DNA of 64,000 bases from Orientallactaga sibirica (GCA_036365145.1 JAEOAD010000029.1:24917001-24981000), one strand, 5' to 3'. Numbered from the stretch's first letter, positions 50,092 to 60,783 are shown. The notes: generated by a model not told the origin, from the letters alone. A program made the numbers and translations.

Positions 50092-50148
50092 TATTGTTTT
50101 AATTTTAATTTTACCTTAGCTACTTCAATTTCATTACCATGAACTATT

Positions 50149-50760
50149 TTTTTAAGGTTTAGAGAGACTTTATTAGATTAAGAGTAGAAAAGAAAGTTCA
50201 GACTTGTGCCCATGAGAAGATGTGAGAGGTAAACCTGTGCTGTAACCCAAATTGGGGTCATGAATAGATTCTGAATGGGAACTGAGCTAACCAGCCGTGA
50301 CTCCCAAGTTTTGGGGCTAAGTTTAACCAATGGCAATGCCAATCAGATTTGATCCTTAAAGGAATTTTAATTCTAGAAAAGGAGAACACCTTCCTAGAGA
50401 GGGATCTAGATTAGTGTACAGAAAAACATATCTAGGGAACTCCTTTGGGGAAGAGAGAAAAAGCCAGATCTTTCTCTGATCTCTAGCAAAGTACAGACTA
50501 CAAGGACAGGCTCAAGGGCAGACTCAGCATCCCAGTCACCCTAAACTGCATCACTTGTTTGTTTATCCTCCAAGCACCATTGAAGTCAATGTGTCGACAG
50601 TTGTTAATTGGCTCATATGATATTGCAGTTGTGGTTCCTCCTGTAGCTAATATTCTACTCCAAGAGTAGGACAGAGACCACACCAGGCACCAAAAATCCT
50701 GGACTGAAAATGCAACATCTGAATTATGCACCTCAACAATAACAATGCTCTACTTGAACA
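50149..50760 (-). other. Possible retroposed transcript or LTR 3' end
   Basis: On the minus strand the sequence reads towards AATAAAGTCTCTC (plus-strand GAGAGACTTTATT, about 50161-50174), followed within about 15 bases by a short A-run (TTTTTTT on plus at 50149-50155). That spacing is typical of a polyadenylated transcript end, as in a processed copy or an LTR. A 77-codon frame (50498-50731, minus) resembles nothing I know. The 5' limit is unknown. Confidence 0.3.
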
Positions 50761-51307
50761 CTGTGAATACTTCAAATGAAAGAATATGGTGGATAAAAAC
50801 CCAAACAATTAAATAATCCCAAGTATGTAAATTCCAATGCAGTAATATAGGAAGCATGAGAAAACAAGGGAACAGAATTCATCCCCCAGTGGCCAATCCC
50901 ATAGCAATGACCTTCAGTGACAGTGAATTAAATGAAATCCCAGATAAAGAATTCAAAAGAATGATTATTTAAAAAGTTCAAACAAACCAACCAACAAACA
51001 AAAAAAGAGAGAAATGTGCTACAGAATGAATCTCAAAAGTACACAAACACACACACACACACAAACTCAAATTGAATGAAGTTGATACGAGATTTATATG
51101 AGAGATTTGGTAAAGAGATTAAAAATAATGAAGAAAAATCAAATCGAAATGCTGGAAATGAAAAGCACAGTATCTCTTTGTCTGCCCCTTAGCCCTCTTC
51201 CATCTCATGAAAGTAGGTATAGAAAGGGGACAAACACAGAAAATTACTTAATTGCTTCTTACTATATCCTGGGTGTTCATAAGTTATCTCCTCTAGGCTT
51301 TTTTAAA

Positions 51308-51522
51308 AATGTTATCTTTATTTATTTATTTATTTGAGATACAGAGAGGGAAAGAGAGAAAGAGAGAGAATGGGCATGCCAGGGCCTCTAACCACTGTAA
51401 ACAAACTCCAGATGCATGTGCCACCATTGTGCATCTGGCTTACGTGCGACCTGGAGAATCAAACCTGGGCCCTTAAGCTTCACAAGCTCATGCCTTAATG
51501 GCTAAGCCATCTCTCCAGCCCG
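51308..51522 (-). mobile_element. B2-like SINE, minus strand, with target duplication
   Basis: The (TTTA)n tail and GA-rich tract lie at the left and CTAAGCCATCTCTCCAGCCC at the right. Flanks TCCTCTAGGCTTTTTTAAA (51289-51307) and TCCTCTAAACTTTTTAAA (51523-51540) are a slightly diverged target duplication. Confidence 0.95.
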
Positions 51523-51612
51523 TCCTCTAAACTTTTTAAACTCCTGTAAAGGTGTACATTGCCACTTCCTTTATAAAGGATGAAAAAAACTACAGCTCAA
51601 AGTAGTCACATA

Positions 51613-51835
51613 AACTAGGCGTAGTGGTGCAGACCTGTAAACTCATCACTCAGGAAGATGAGACAATAGGATCATGAGTATGAGGTCAACCTGGTCTATA
51701 TAGTGAGTTCCAGGCTGGTTTGGGCTACAGACTGAGAACCTTTCTCAAAAAGGAAAGGGGTGAGGATACAGCCTAGCATGTGTAAGGCTGCTGGTTCCAT
51801 CCCTCATAGTGAAAATATGTTCACATAGTAACAGG
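51613..51835 (+). mobile_element. B1/B4-derived SINE with ID-like piece
   Basis: A B1-like body (CTAGGCGTAGTGGTGCAGACC, TATATAGTGAGTTCCAGGC) ends near 51765. It is followed by GGGGTGAGGATACAGCCTAGC and GGTTCCATCCCTCATAG, which look like a diverged ID/tRNA-like piece. Confidence 0.65.
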
Positions 51836-52287
51836 GCCAGGATTTAAATAAAAATATGCATTGGTTTTGATCTAAAAAAAGAAAAAATTGTTAAACAGAA
51901 GTATGTTTATAGGTTTTATCCATGTTTGCCCCTTTTCTATACATATTTATTGATATTACCATAAACTATTGTTGGATTGTTAGCTCTTGTTTTGGGAAAG
52001 CCTGGTCTTTAATGTCCAAGTTATTGTAACTATGGTTTATCATTAATAAATTTAAATTGTCTTATTACTTTGGTATCATACCAGATTTTAGTCTGGGGAA
52101 CTATGTGAATATTTATATTATAGAAGATATCAGCTAACAATGCAGTATCATTTTAAATTCGTTTCTAACAAAATTTTCTTTTGCTCTTTATCAAATATAA
52201 GTTGATAGGGTTGAAGTAAGAAGGTAGATTTATGAGAAATCAATTTTTAATGGTATCTTAATTTTATTTTAAAACCAGAAAAGGAAA

Positions 52288-52576
52288 GGAAGGCTGGGGA
52301 GATAGTTCAACAATAAAAGGCACTTTTTTTGTAGCATTGCTGTCCTGAGTTCACTCCTCGCCAGCACTCACATAAAGCCAGATGTAAAGTGGGGCATGCA
52401 CCAGTGATTCCAGTGTACCCAGAACTATGGGAAGCAGAGGAGAATCCAAAAGTTCTCAACTGGTGCACACAACATATCTGGATGTTGTCTTGTGATTTCT
52501 ACATGTTGAAAATGGCATGTGTGTGCCCAAACACATCATACTCATGCATCCACAAACTAAATAAATGTTAAAAATG
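52288..52576 (+). mobile_element. B2/B3-type SINE, plus strand, 10-bp target duplication
   Basis: AGGCTGGGGAGATAGTTCAAC head, the SINE body with extra length, and a tail AACTAAATAAATG. The direct repeat GAAAAGGAAA lies at 52278-52287 and 52577-52586. Confidence 0.83.
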
Positions 52577-52855
52577 GAAAAGGAAATGGGAAGCCAAAAG
52601 TAGTCAGTTAATAATATTTCTCATCTACTTTGCATTGGCAAAACATAAACATTGTTTAATATTTTAACTGAGAATATTATCATATGAACATATTGCAATT
52701 GGGCCACATTCCTATCAGGATGCACCAGTGAGTCTCAGGGCAGAGGATGCCTTAGAATAACTGCACTATAGGATTCTTTGAAAATTTATTTAATCAGAAA
52801 ATATGTACTTATAAGGTATAGACCCTTAGGTTACAATACATTTTCTTTAATCTTA

Positions 52856-53027
52856 ATTTTTATTGACAACTTCTATACTTACAGAAAATAAATCATATTT
52901 CCCTCCCTTCCCACATTCCCCTTCAAAACTCCACTCCATCATATCCCCTCCCTCTCTCCGTTAGTGTCTTTTGTAATTTGATGTCATCATTTTTTTCTTC
53001 TATTATGAGGGTTTTGTGAAGGTTGAA
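52856..53027 (-). mobile_element. Second-family LINE tail, short 5'-truncated copy
   Basis: TTTTTATTGACAACTTCTAT at the left through CCCCTCCCTCTCTCCGTTAG and TTGATGTCATCAT to GAGGGTTTTGTGAAGG matches the first ~170 bases of the 40420 copy, then stops. Same 3' boundary and a different 5' boundary, as expected of a LINE. Confidence 0.8.
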
Positions 53028-53430
53028 ATAACAGTTTTTTCTAAATGTTCTATTTTTGTGCATTAATTATTCTTTAATATAGGCCCTTTGTTATTATATT
53101 TTCCAAAATTAGCCTGTACTTAAATTTATAGTCCAGGATGTATGTCTCAAGTAAAGTATCATTTGGCTCTATCATTTGGAAAATTTGATAAAAAATAAAG
53201 GTAAAAACACATATACAGAAACCCACCATAAATACTGTTGCTATTGGATAAATTGTTTTATGTAATATAGGTAAAAAAAAATTCTACCGACATTTTTATC
53301 TATCCATAACAAGAATCAAGAACCAAATTTCCTCTAAGATAGACAGAGCCACTTATGCCATAGAGCTGCACATGACCATTGTTATTTCATCATACCATTT
53401 AATTTTTATTTTTACTTATTATTATTATTA
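53028..53430. other. Unassigned AT-rich DNA
   Basis: No gene or recognised repeat. Confidence 0.5.
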
Positions 53431-53434
53431 TTGA

Positions 53435-53600
53435 TTAATTGATTGATTGATTTGGTTTTTTGAGGTAAGGTTTCACTCTAGCCACCCAGGCTTACTTGGA
53501 ATTCACTATGCAATCTCAGGGTGGCCTCAAACTCACTGTGATCCTCCTACCTCTGCCTCCTGAGTGCTGGGATTAAAGGCATCCACCACCACACCCGGCT
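53435..53600 (-). mobile_element. B1-type SINE, minus strand
   Basis: A (TTGA)n tract precedes the reversed body (TTTCACTCTAGCCACCCAGG, CTCAGGGTGGCCTCAAAC) and the end CACCACACCCGGC. A four-base insertion near 53485 separates it from the consensus layout. Confidence 0.92.
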
Positions 53601-53888
53601 CACCATACCCTTTTTAATATTAATAACAACATACTTGTCTAATTGGAAGGACCAAGTGAATAATGTCCTTTTTCTTAATAGGACAATGTTTCATGGTCCA
53701 TGGCAATAGAAGCTTGGATTTGAAAAGATGGAGCCTCTAAAACGGTCTCTTTCAATCAAAACTTGATTTTTAAAAATTATAATGAAGAAGGCTACTAATG
53801 GATCTACAACCAAAGACAATTTGACTATGGATATGCCACTTTCAACTTTCCGCAATTATAAAGTTCTAATCAATCATCTTTATAGATT

Positions 53889-55279
53889 CTCTTTTTAAAT
53901 TTATAAAAAATCATTCTAATTTTACATTCATAATGGTGACTCCATTATCCTCCTCCCTGTCCTCCCTCTTCCAAAGGGACCCTAATCAATGGGGAATGTG
54001 GGTCATGCATTGTGGGGGTAGTCAAGAGTTATGGGGGATAGACCAAGTCTCTGTGCATAATGCCCCAAATTGTGGCTCTAATATTCTTTCTGCCCCCTCT
54101 TCTGCGAATTTCCCTGAGCCACATTGGGGTCATTTTAGTTCTACTTCAGTGATGAAGTTTTGGGAGCCTCTGTGTTTCTGGATATCTGGTGTAGTAGGAG
54201 TTGGATGTTCTCTGTGTTTACCTCCTTCAGCCTTTTTCTGATGTTGTGATCATCAAGCATGCTGTATTCTTACCCTTTCCCCACATGACTCTATGGTTTC
54301 AGCTGGGGCCCTGGTGAAGTGTGATTGGTTGGTCCTCCCTTCAGGTTTGTTGTCCATCTGAAAAAGATAAGCAAATTCTCCAATGGAGAGAGAAGTTAAT
54401 ACTACATAGATGGGATGGCCATAGATATTTTAGAGGGAATTTTATATGCATAGGCTCTCTTCTTGCCCACATTTGGTGGTGTCTTGATCTTGGAGACTGA
54501 GTTTATTTTTGTACATGGTTTTAAGTCATTTTACAATTCCAGCAATGAGTTCCATTCTACTGAGTGGATCTATTAGCCAAATCAAGAGCAGTTGGTAACA
54601 AGAGGGTAGGAGGGAGGACAAGGGTGAGGGGATACAAATAGGAACCCAAAAGGAAATGATACTATAAAATCCTTTATTCTAAACAACAGGCTAAAACATT
54701 GATCATTCAGCAGGCCCACAGAGGGAACCCCTGAACCACAGGGAACTGGAGAGAACATCATGAAGACCAACCTTAATCTTTCGTGCCTCTCTGTCTCTTC
54801 CCTTTCTCTCTCTCTCTCTCTCCCTCTCCTCTCTATACTCACTTTCTCTTTCATATTATGTTCCTTTTTCTTCCCTCACGTCCCTTGGCACTAACTTGTA
54901 ACTCCCAGTAACAGCACAGGGTTAACTTTCACAATGAACTGTTGATCCGAGACACCTACAAGGTCTCGCCCCCAAAAAGACAGATTTCTGTCAGAGTGCT
55001 TGATGACCTGCCAAAGGTTAATGGTAAGACCCTACTGTTGAAGACAGCACATGAGTGTGAGACAAAACATGGAGAGACCTGGCCAGAATCTGGAAGAGGG
55101 TCAGTCCCCAGACAGTTAGTTAGTCTAGTGCCAGAGGCTGTTACATGAGCAACTGGGGGAAAATGGCCAACATCTGTCCAAACAACTCGCAGTCTAAGAT
55201 ACCCAGCAGGAAACAATCTGATGTAATGCTCAAATAAATGCAGTAGTGGCACACAGCCATGGTGGGTTACCAGCTGCTC
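53889..55279. mobile_element. Second 5'-inverted (twin-primed) L1 insertion
   Basis: 53889-54594 is L1 3' UTR on the minus strand, with the A-rich tail at the left (TTTTTAAATTTATAAAAAA, plus sense). 54595-55279 is the upstream part of the same UTR on the plus strand, ending GTTACCAGCTGCTCTT. The two pieces meet at 54594. Their L1 coordinates adjoin with about 17 bases shared: the plus piece ends where the minus piece begins, at TTACCAACTGCTCTTG. Flanks TTATAGATT at 53880-53888 and 55280-55288 are a candidate target duplication. The layout is that of 5' inversion. Confidence 0.87.
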
Positions 55280-55289
55280 TTATAGATTT

Positions 55290-55759
55290 TTTTAACATAG
55301 GTTTTCATTTTTTTTTTTTTTCGGGAAGCTAATGTCCTAATGTTCGATGTCCTAAAATTTAAAGTACATTGTATACATGATGCATCTATTTCATTAGCCT
55401 CTTTGATTGTAAAGTCAACACACAACTTCCTTGTTTTTTTTTTTTTAATGAATTAGGAAGCAGAAGTTGTTAAAAGAAAATTGATTTATTCATATTTTAG
55501 ACAAAATGTGAAAAAAGAAGTCTATTTCTTTCCCTTCTGGTCTGTGATCACCTTATAATTCATATTAATTTAAGTGTAACCACCTAGGTCAGCCCTTGTC
55601 CTACCCCACTGAGACAATTCCTTCTTCTGTTTCTCTGATCATTAAGATCAATGTGGCAATAAAGGGCTTTTAGTTAGTTGTTTTTACAGAAGTGCCTGAT
55701 ACATTAATTAATGAATAAACTTACTGTTCACAGTCCTAGAAAGTAGCAAAGTTTTTATT
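55290..55759. other. Unassigned AT-rich DNA with T-runs
   Basis: T-runs at 55308-55321 and 55434-55446 may be tails of unrecognised retroposed sequence. No gene seen. Confidence 0.45.
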
Positions 55760-56112
55760 TATCTTTTATTCATCCTTCTGTTGATGGACATTTAGGCTGG
55801 ATCCACTTCTTGGCTATTGCAGAGAGTGTTGCATAGAACATGGGAATACTGTGGTCACTTCAACATTACCTTTGAATGTACACCCAACACCAGTCTGCTG
55901 GATCATATGGTAATTATTTTGAAAGTTGTGAGGACCATTCCTACTATTCCTATAAGTACTGATCTAGTTGACATTCTCTCCAACAGCACACAGGGTTTGG
56001 ATTTTTTTCTCTACATTTTCACCAGCATTTATCTATAGTGCTTGGCAATAAACATTTTAACCAGGATGAAGTGACATGCTATTGTGATTTTTTGCAATGT
56101 TGTATTAATTAC
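55760..56112 (-). mobile_element. Old L1 ORF2 3' end, minus strand
   Basis: The plus strand reads CCTTCTGTTGATGGACATTTAGG, here cited as TGTTGATGGACATTTAGG, then CTGCTGGATCATATGGTAA-type text and ATTCTCTCCAACAGCAC. These are reverse complements of the conserved end of mammalian L1 ORF2. It is ancient and frame-broken. Confidence 0.85.
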
Positions 56113-56119
56113 AGGCATA

Positions 56120-56600
56120 CTTAATATGAATACATCATGTTTTGGTACCATCCTTTTCCTTATCCCTGCCCTTTTCCAAAGGGTATTCTCCTCAATGGGG
56201 TCCCAGGTTTTCCCCATGAGGGTTGTGGGTTATGCTTTGTGAGACCTGCAGTCAGTTATTGGGGAGAGGCAGTGCCTCTTGGCATGATGTCCCTACCTAT
56301 GGCTCCTACAATCTTTCACACCCCTTTCTGCAAAATTCCCTGAACTATGTTGGGTGTACTTTAAGTCTACTTCAGAGATGAGCTCTTAGGAGCCTCTGGA
56401 TCTCTGCTTCAGTGAGTGTTGAGTATCCTGAGTGGCTGTTTCCTTCAACCTGGCACTGATTATCAGGATCACCATGGAAGCAGCACTTTTGCTCATCTTC
56501 CCAATTCCTATGTGGTTGTGGGGGATCCAAACTCCATTCTCCACACTTGCACAGTATGGCCCTTACCCACTGGGCAATCTTCTAGCCTCTATTCTTTTAC
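56120..56600 (-). mobile_element. L1 3' UTR, minus strand
   Basis: The reversed L1 tail family: TTTTCCAAAGGGTATTCTCC, GAGGGTTGTGGGTTATGC, TTTCTGCAAAATTCCCTGAAC, TTTAAGTCTACTTCAGAG. It lies on the 5' side of the old ORF2 fragment in the same orientation, so it is a separate insertion. The part from 56500 to 56600 is less certain. Confidence 0.75.
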
Positions 56601-57068
56601 CTATATTTAATTCTTCCTGAATTATGTGCACAATTTAAGCAGTTGGCCTGTGCCTTTTTCTGGCCCTGTTAACAGACAGAAAGGACCAGCCTGCCTCTGA
56701 CTTTGCAGTGTTCACCAATATTTGATACTCAATAATGCCTGAGGTGCTTTGGGGCTCTGTTACCCATGAACTCTAAATCCAAATCCTTTCCACATTTATT
56801 TCATGCTTGATCTCAGCAGGCACATACATTCAGCCTCTCATAGATTCATCCTCTGCTGGGTTCAGCATTTTATTCATACTCTGATCAAAAAAATTTTTTC
56901 TTGCTTGTGACTATATCATTTCATTTCCTTTCATTTATATTTACTGGTAACTGCCATTTTCCTGAAAAACATTTAAATGTACGAACAGTAGTTCTACCTT
57001 GGCAAGAAGCACCCCCCCTTTTTTTTCCTTAATATTCTATCATAAACCCTGTATAAAGTACCAAAATA

Positions 57069-57240
57069 GGGCTGGCAAGCTGGCTTAGTGGTTAAGTTGC
57101 CTAAAAAGTCTAAGGACCCAGATTTGATTATCCAGTACACATCTAAAGCCAGATGCACAAAGTGGCAAATGCATGTGGAGTTGTATTGAAGTGTCTAGAG
57201 ACACTGGCATGCCATTCTCTGTCTCTTTCTTTTTTTTATT
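57069..57240 (+). mobile_element. B2-like SINE, plus strand
   Basis: GGGCTGGCAAGCTGGCTTAG head, AAGCCAGATGCACAAAGTGG body and a CT-rich end; the tail merges into a T/A-rich tandem repeat. Confidence 0.88.
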
Positions 57241-57242
57241 TT

Positions 57243-57325
57243 TTTACTTTATTTTATTTATTAATATTTATTTACTTTATTTTATTTATTAATATTTATT
57301 TACTTTATTTTATTTTTAATATTAT
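57243..57325. repeat. 28-bp A/T-rich tandem repeat, ~2.7 copies
   Basis: A unit of TTTACTTTATTTTATTTATT plus AATATTTA is repeated nearly perfectly from about 57243. It lies between the SINE and the reversed A-rich tail of the next L1. Confidence 0.88.
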
Positions 57326-57654
57326 ATATATACAGCCATGATGGTACCATTGTTAGCCTGCTCTCTTTCCTCCCCCCATGGGCAATGGGCAATGTGGGTC
57401 TTGCCTTATGGGGGTAGCCATCAGTTATGCGGGAGAGACAATGACTCTGTGTGTAATGACCCAACTAATAGCTCTAATAATCTTTCCGCCCCTTCTTTAC
57501 CAAATTTCCCTGAGCCATATTGGGTTCTGCCGGGGTCCAGCCCTAGCATCAACAAGGGGTGAGACCACGAAGTTGGGATGAATGGGAGAGACAGAAACGA
57601 AACGAAATTTAGGACATGTTGGTACAAGCTGACAGGTCGGGCTTCAGCAGCAAG

Positions 57655-57930
57655 CCATTTTTCTTCTCTTTCTCTTACTCATTCTCTATCTCTCATTCAC
57701 TCTCTCTCTCTCTCATTCACTCACTCATTTGTTCTTTTTCTCACTCACTCTCTCATTTATTTTCTCTCTCTTTCTTTTCTTTTTCTCCTTCTCTTTCATT
57801 CTCACGCTCTCTGGCTTTTCTCTCGCTCGCTTGCTCGCTCTGCTCTCTCGCTCTGCTGTGCTATGCTGTGCTCTCACTCTGCTCTGTTCGCTCGCTCTGC
57901 TGTGCTGTGCTCTCCCTGCTTGCTGCCACA
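57655..57930. repeat. CT-rich tract grading into GCTCGCTCTGCT repeats
   Basis: Within the LTR: (CT)n with ACTCA interruptions, then CTCGCTCGCTTGCTCGCTC and CTGCTGTGCTATGCTGTGC repeats. The latter part has the densest CpG content in the window. Confidence 0.9.
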
Positions 57931-58026
57931 AAACCTCAGTCTTTTATTTTTCTCTTACAAGGAAATAGGATTCAAAAGGAAAAAGGCAAAAACAAAAGTG
58001 TCCAAATTTGACACACATGCATAATC

Positions 58027-58235
58027 TTTTAAATTACAAGTACATAATATTTCCAGGAAAGTTAGCCCAATCCCTTACAGTCATTATGAGCAAGCACTAT
58101 TAACCACTATTAACCATTAGCTGTGAAAAACATCTTCTTTAAAATTACAAATACATAATGTTTCCAGGAAAGTTAACCCCATCCCTTACAATCTTTATGA
58201 ACAAACACTGTCAACTATTAACTGTGAAAAACACC
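58027..58235. repeat. ~111-bp tandem duplication inside the LTR
   Basis: Two diverged units start at 58027 and 58138. Both contain ATTACAA.TACATAAT, TTCCAGGAAAGTTA and CCCTTACA, ending in GTGAAAAACA. The first unit has a further short internal repeat (CACTATTAAC twice). Confidence 0.88.
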
Positions 58236-59195
58236 TTTGAAAAACACCTTGACCAATTCTTTTTTGAATAATGGGGCACTAGTTCCTTGTGGTTTCTTTT
58301 TCATTCTTTGTTAAATGTTGATCCTGTTTTCAGTTGCAAGTTAGCAAAGGTGAGAGAAAGATTGGCTACAACAGGTGCCTATTATTCAATTATAGTTAAC
58401 GCAGAAAGTCTTTCTTTTCCTTTCTGCAAGCAATACTTTATAACTTAGTCATTACATCCAACTTGCATTTGCTAAGCATATTCCTGAATTAAGTCTTTAT
58501 AAAGTTGCATTTTCTCCTCTTTTGGATAAACAGTCATAGGGTCTCAAATACTTAACAGCTAAATAATAAAACCAACTCATCAGCCCATTTTCCTCTATAG
58601 TCTCTCCTGTCCCAGATCCTAAGTCTCACTCTCCCACTCTTAGGGTCACACTGATATTGACTACCTGGAGGAAGCAAGCTTTTAGGATCAAATCTTCGCC
58701 CCTTATGAGTAGCCTGAGGGGGCTTCCACCATTTATTGTTGTAATAAACCCATTTTTTCCCATTCCATTATTTGTTTGATCTAGGAACACATCTCCTATT
58801 GTCTATATAATACTATTCCACAAAATCGCCTCATCAGAAGCTGGCAGTACATCTAACTCCCGGGCGTCATGGCTGCCTGCAGATCATTCACAGAAGAGAA
58901 AGAACAAGCCAAGATACGGAGAGAAAACAGAAAGATCAAGGCAACAAACATGAGCTGTACAGCTGAAAGAAGTAGATGTCCTTGCCAAGCTAAATGAGCC
59001 GAGGAAACCACGGGTCGGATCCATGTCAAGGGATGCACTGGGTCTCAACTCGGGCTTTTTGGAGCATGCCATCCATGGCCGGGTTCATTTTAAGTCTATT
59101 TCAGTGATGAGGTTTTGTGAGTCTCTGTGACTCTGGATATCTGATTTGGTAGGGGCTGAGTGTTCTTTGTGTGTATCTCCTTCACCCTTGAGCTG

Positions 59196-59580
59196 TGTGG
59201 TAGTTTGAATATTTGGCCCCCAATATATTCAGGGTTTTATTAGTTTATAGTTTGCATCTGCAATCTCCTTGCTAGAGGCAATGTCACTGGGGGCTGGTCT
59301 TAAGGTGTGGTGATGGTTTGAGATTCCATTGTAAAGATATGCAAAGTCTGCCCAGTAGGAGTTCCTGAAGTGTGCTGTGGCTTTTGGACTGTAGCATTGC
59401 TCTGTGTGCTGTATGGCTGGGGGCTTTGCTCTCTTTCCTGGTCCTGTGAAGACAGGTCAGCTTCTTCTGCCATTATGGAACTTCCCCTGGATCTGTAAGC
59501 TTCAATAAATAATATCCCTTCCTCCATAACTGTGCCTGGTCTGGAAGTTCATCTCAGTGAACCTGAAGCTGTCTGCTACA
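59196..59580 (+). mobile_element. MaLR-type solo LTR, plus strand, 5-bp target duplication
   Basis: It starts TGTGGTAGTTTGAATATTTGG and ends CTGTCTGCTACA, so TG...CA, 385 bases. An AATAAATAATA signal lies near 59504. The direct repeat AGCTG at 59191-59195 and 59581-59585 flanks it, and removing the LTR restores continuous L1 UTR sequence. It is the same family as 7255-7608 in the opposite orientation. Confidence 0.93.
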
Positions 59581-60005
59581 AGCTGGTACCAGGTTCACCA
59601 ATAATGCAGCACTCTTGCTCATTTCCCCTATAATTCCAGTGCTTCAGCTGGTGCCCTGATGAGGTGCAATGGGATGATTCTCTCCTCAGGTTCTGCATCC
59701 ATCTGAAAGAGAGAAGCATATTCTCCAACGGAGAGCGAGGTCAGTGCAAGATACATGGATAACCATTATTAGTTTAGAGAGAATTTAATAGGTGTAGGTC
59801 CTCTTGTATTCCACTATTGGTGGGAGCTTGATATTGGAGAGCAGGCTCATTTTTGGATATGGTTCTGACTTGTTTCCTATTTCCAGGTATAGGTTCAATT
59901 CCACTGAGCGGACCCATTAGCCAAATATAGAGCAGTTGGTAACCCACCATGGCTGTGTGCCACTACTGCACTTGTCTCACTGATCAACAGCTCATTGTGG
60001 ATCTC

Positions 60006-60760
60006 CATTGTCAACTTGGAAAGGATTAGCATCTCTGAGTAGACACTCCTCTGGACATGTATGTAAGAGTGATTCTAGAGACATTCAACTAAGGATCATG
60101 ACACACCCTGACTCATGAGCTGTCAGAATCATATGCATGATTTTAACATATAGCATCTAGTGATTCTTGTACATCTCATACTTGGGATTTAAATATTTCT
60201 TCAACTTTCTTTCTAAGACACCTGTGAGTAGGATAGCTAGCTTAGTTCCAGCTTGACTCCTGTATGTTTGTGTTTATTTCTTCCCATCAAACAGTCATGA
60301 ACTGTATGAAAAACTTAGGCCCACTTTCATGCAGATGAAACTGAGAGCCCATTAGTGAATGAACCCATGCATTGGGGTACCATTCTCAATAAAATGGAAA
60401 ATGGAGAAAGTAAGTTGAGCACCAGTATTCATCTCTTTCTTCTTTTTTTTTTTTTTTTTTGGTTTTGTGAGGTAGGGTCTCACTCTGGTCCAGGCTGACC
60501 TGGAATTAACTATGTAGTCTCAGGGTGGCCTCGAACTCTCGGTGATCCTCCTACCTCTGCCTCCCGAGTGCTGGGATTAAAGGTGTGCGCCACCACGCCC
60601 GGCCTCTTTCTGCTTCTTGACTGTGGTTGCAATGATAGCTACCTTTAATACCTGCTCACTGACCACCACCATCATCATGGATTGTACCCAGAAAACATGA
60701 GCTCAAATAAATCCCTTCTTCCTTCAGGTGTTTTGTCACACAATACACTGTCATAAGTGT
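60006..60760 (+). mobile_element. LTR-like rodent repeat, interrupted by B1
   Basis: It starts with TTGTCAACTTGGAAAGGATTAG and after the B1 continues TTCTTGACTGTGGTTGC, ATCATGGATTGTACCCAG and CAAATAAATCCCTTC, a poly(A)-signal-like end. It resembles, in order, the 61312-61690 repeat (GTCAATTTGAAAGGATTTAG ... GTAAGCC). I recognise the pattern from common rodent repeats but cannot name the family. Confidence 0.6.
60447..60604 (-). mobile_element. Well-preserved B1-type SINE, minus strand
   Basis: A T-run tail, then a near-consensus reversed body (GAGGTAGGGTCTCACTCTGG, TAGTCTCAGGGTGGCCTCG, CTCCCGAGTGCTGGGATT) ending CACCACGCCCGGC with CpG sites retained. Flanks CTCTTTCT at 60432-60439 (approx.) and 60605-60612 are the target duplication. 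It is probably the youngest B1 here. Confidence 0.95.
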
Positions 60761-60783
60761 ATGCATTAAAAATCAAAGTAAGC

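Larger units (their letters stand above)
57528..59080 (-). mobile_element. ERV-type solo LTR (~1.55 kb), probably ERVK-like
   Basis: An insertion into the L1 UTR flanked by the 6-bp direct repeat GGGTTC (57522-57527 and 59081-59086), the size used by ERVK/IAP-type retroviruses. On the plus strand it starts TGCCGGGG and ends CATGGCC. Read on the minus strand it ends CCCCGGCA, a normal LTR end, and starts GGCC where TG is expected. A minus-strand AATAAA lies near 57943-57950, followed by a GA/GC-rich segment that would be R-U5. The remaining ~1.1 kb would be U3. No gag, pol or env is attached. Frames at 57578-58024 and 58853-59072 are low-complexity or motif-free. The family is not recognised. 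Confidence 0.6.
57330..60005 (-). mobile_element. L1 3' UTR, minus strand, host of two LTR insertions
   Basis: L1 UTR sequence on the minus strand occurs in three blocks. 57340-57527 has CCCCATGGGCAATGGG through TGAGCCATATTGGG. 59081-59195 has TTTTAAGTCTATTTCAGTG to CTCCTTCACCCTTG. 59581-60005 runs from ACCAGGTTCACCAATAATGC to TGGCTGTGTGCCACTACTGC, with a short internal deletion near 59977. The blocks join into one continuous UTR when the two LTRs between them are set aside. Confidence 0.88.

Noticed and set aside
53933..54241. 102-codon plus-strand frame
   Set aside because: Antisense to an L1 3' UTR; the corresponding stretch in other copies is not open.
57578..58024. 148-codon frame and overlapping frames on both strands
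   Set aside because: They arise from the CT-rich repeat inside the LTR; multiple frames are open at once, which is expected of simple repeats and not of genes.
58853..59072. Short minus-strand frames with a hydrophobic start inside the LTR U3-like part
   Set aside because: About 60 codons only, no recognisable retroviral accessory protein, and no conservation evidence available.
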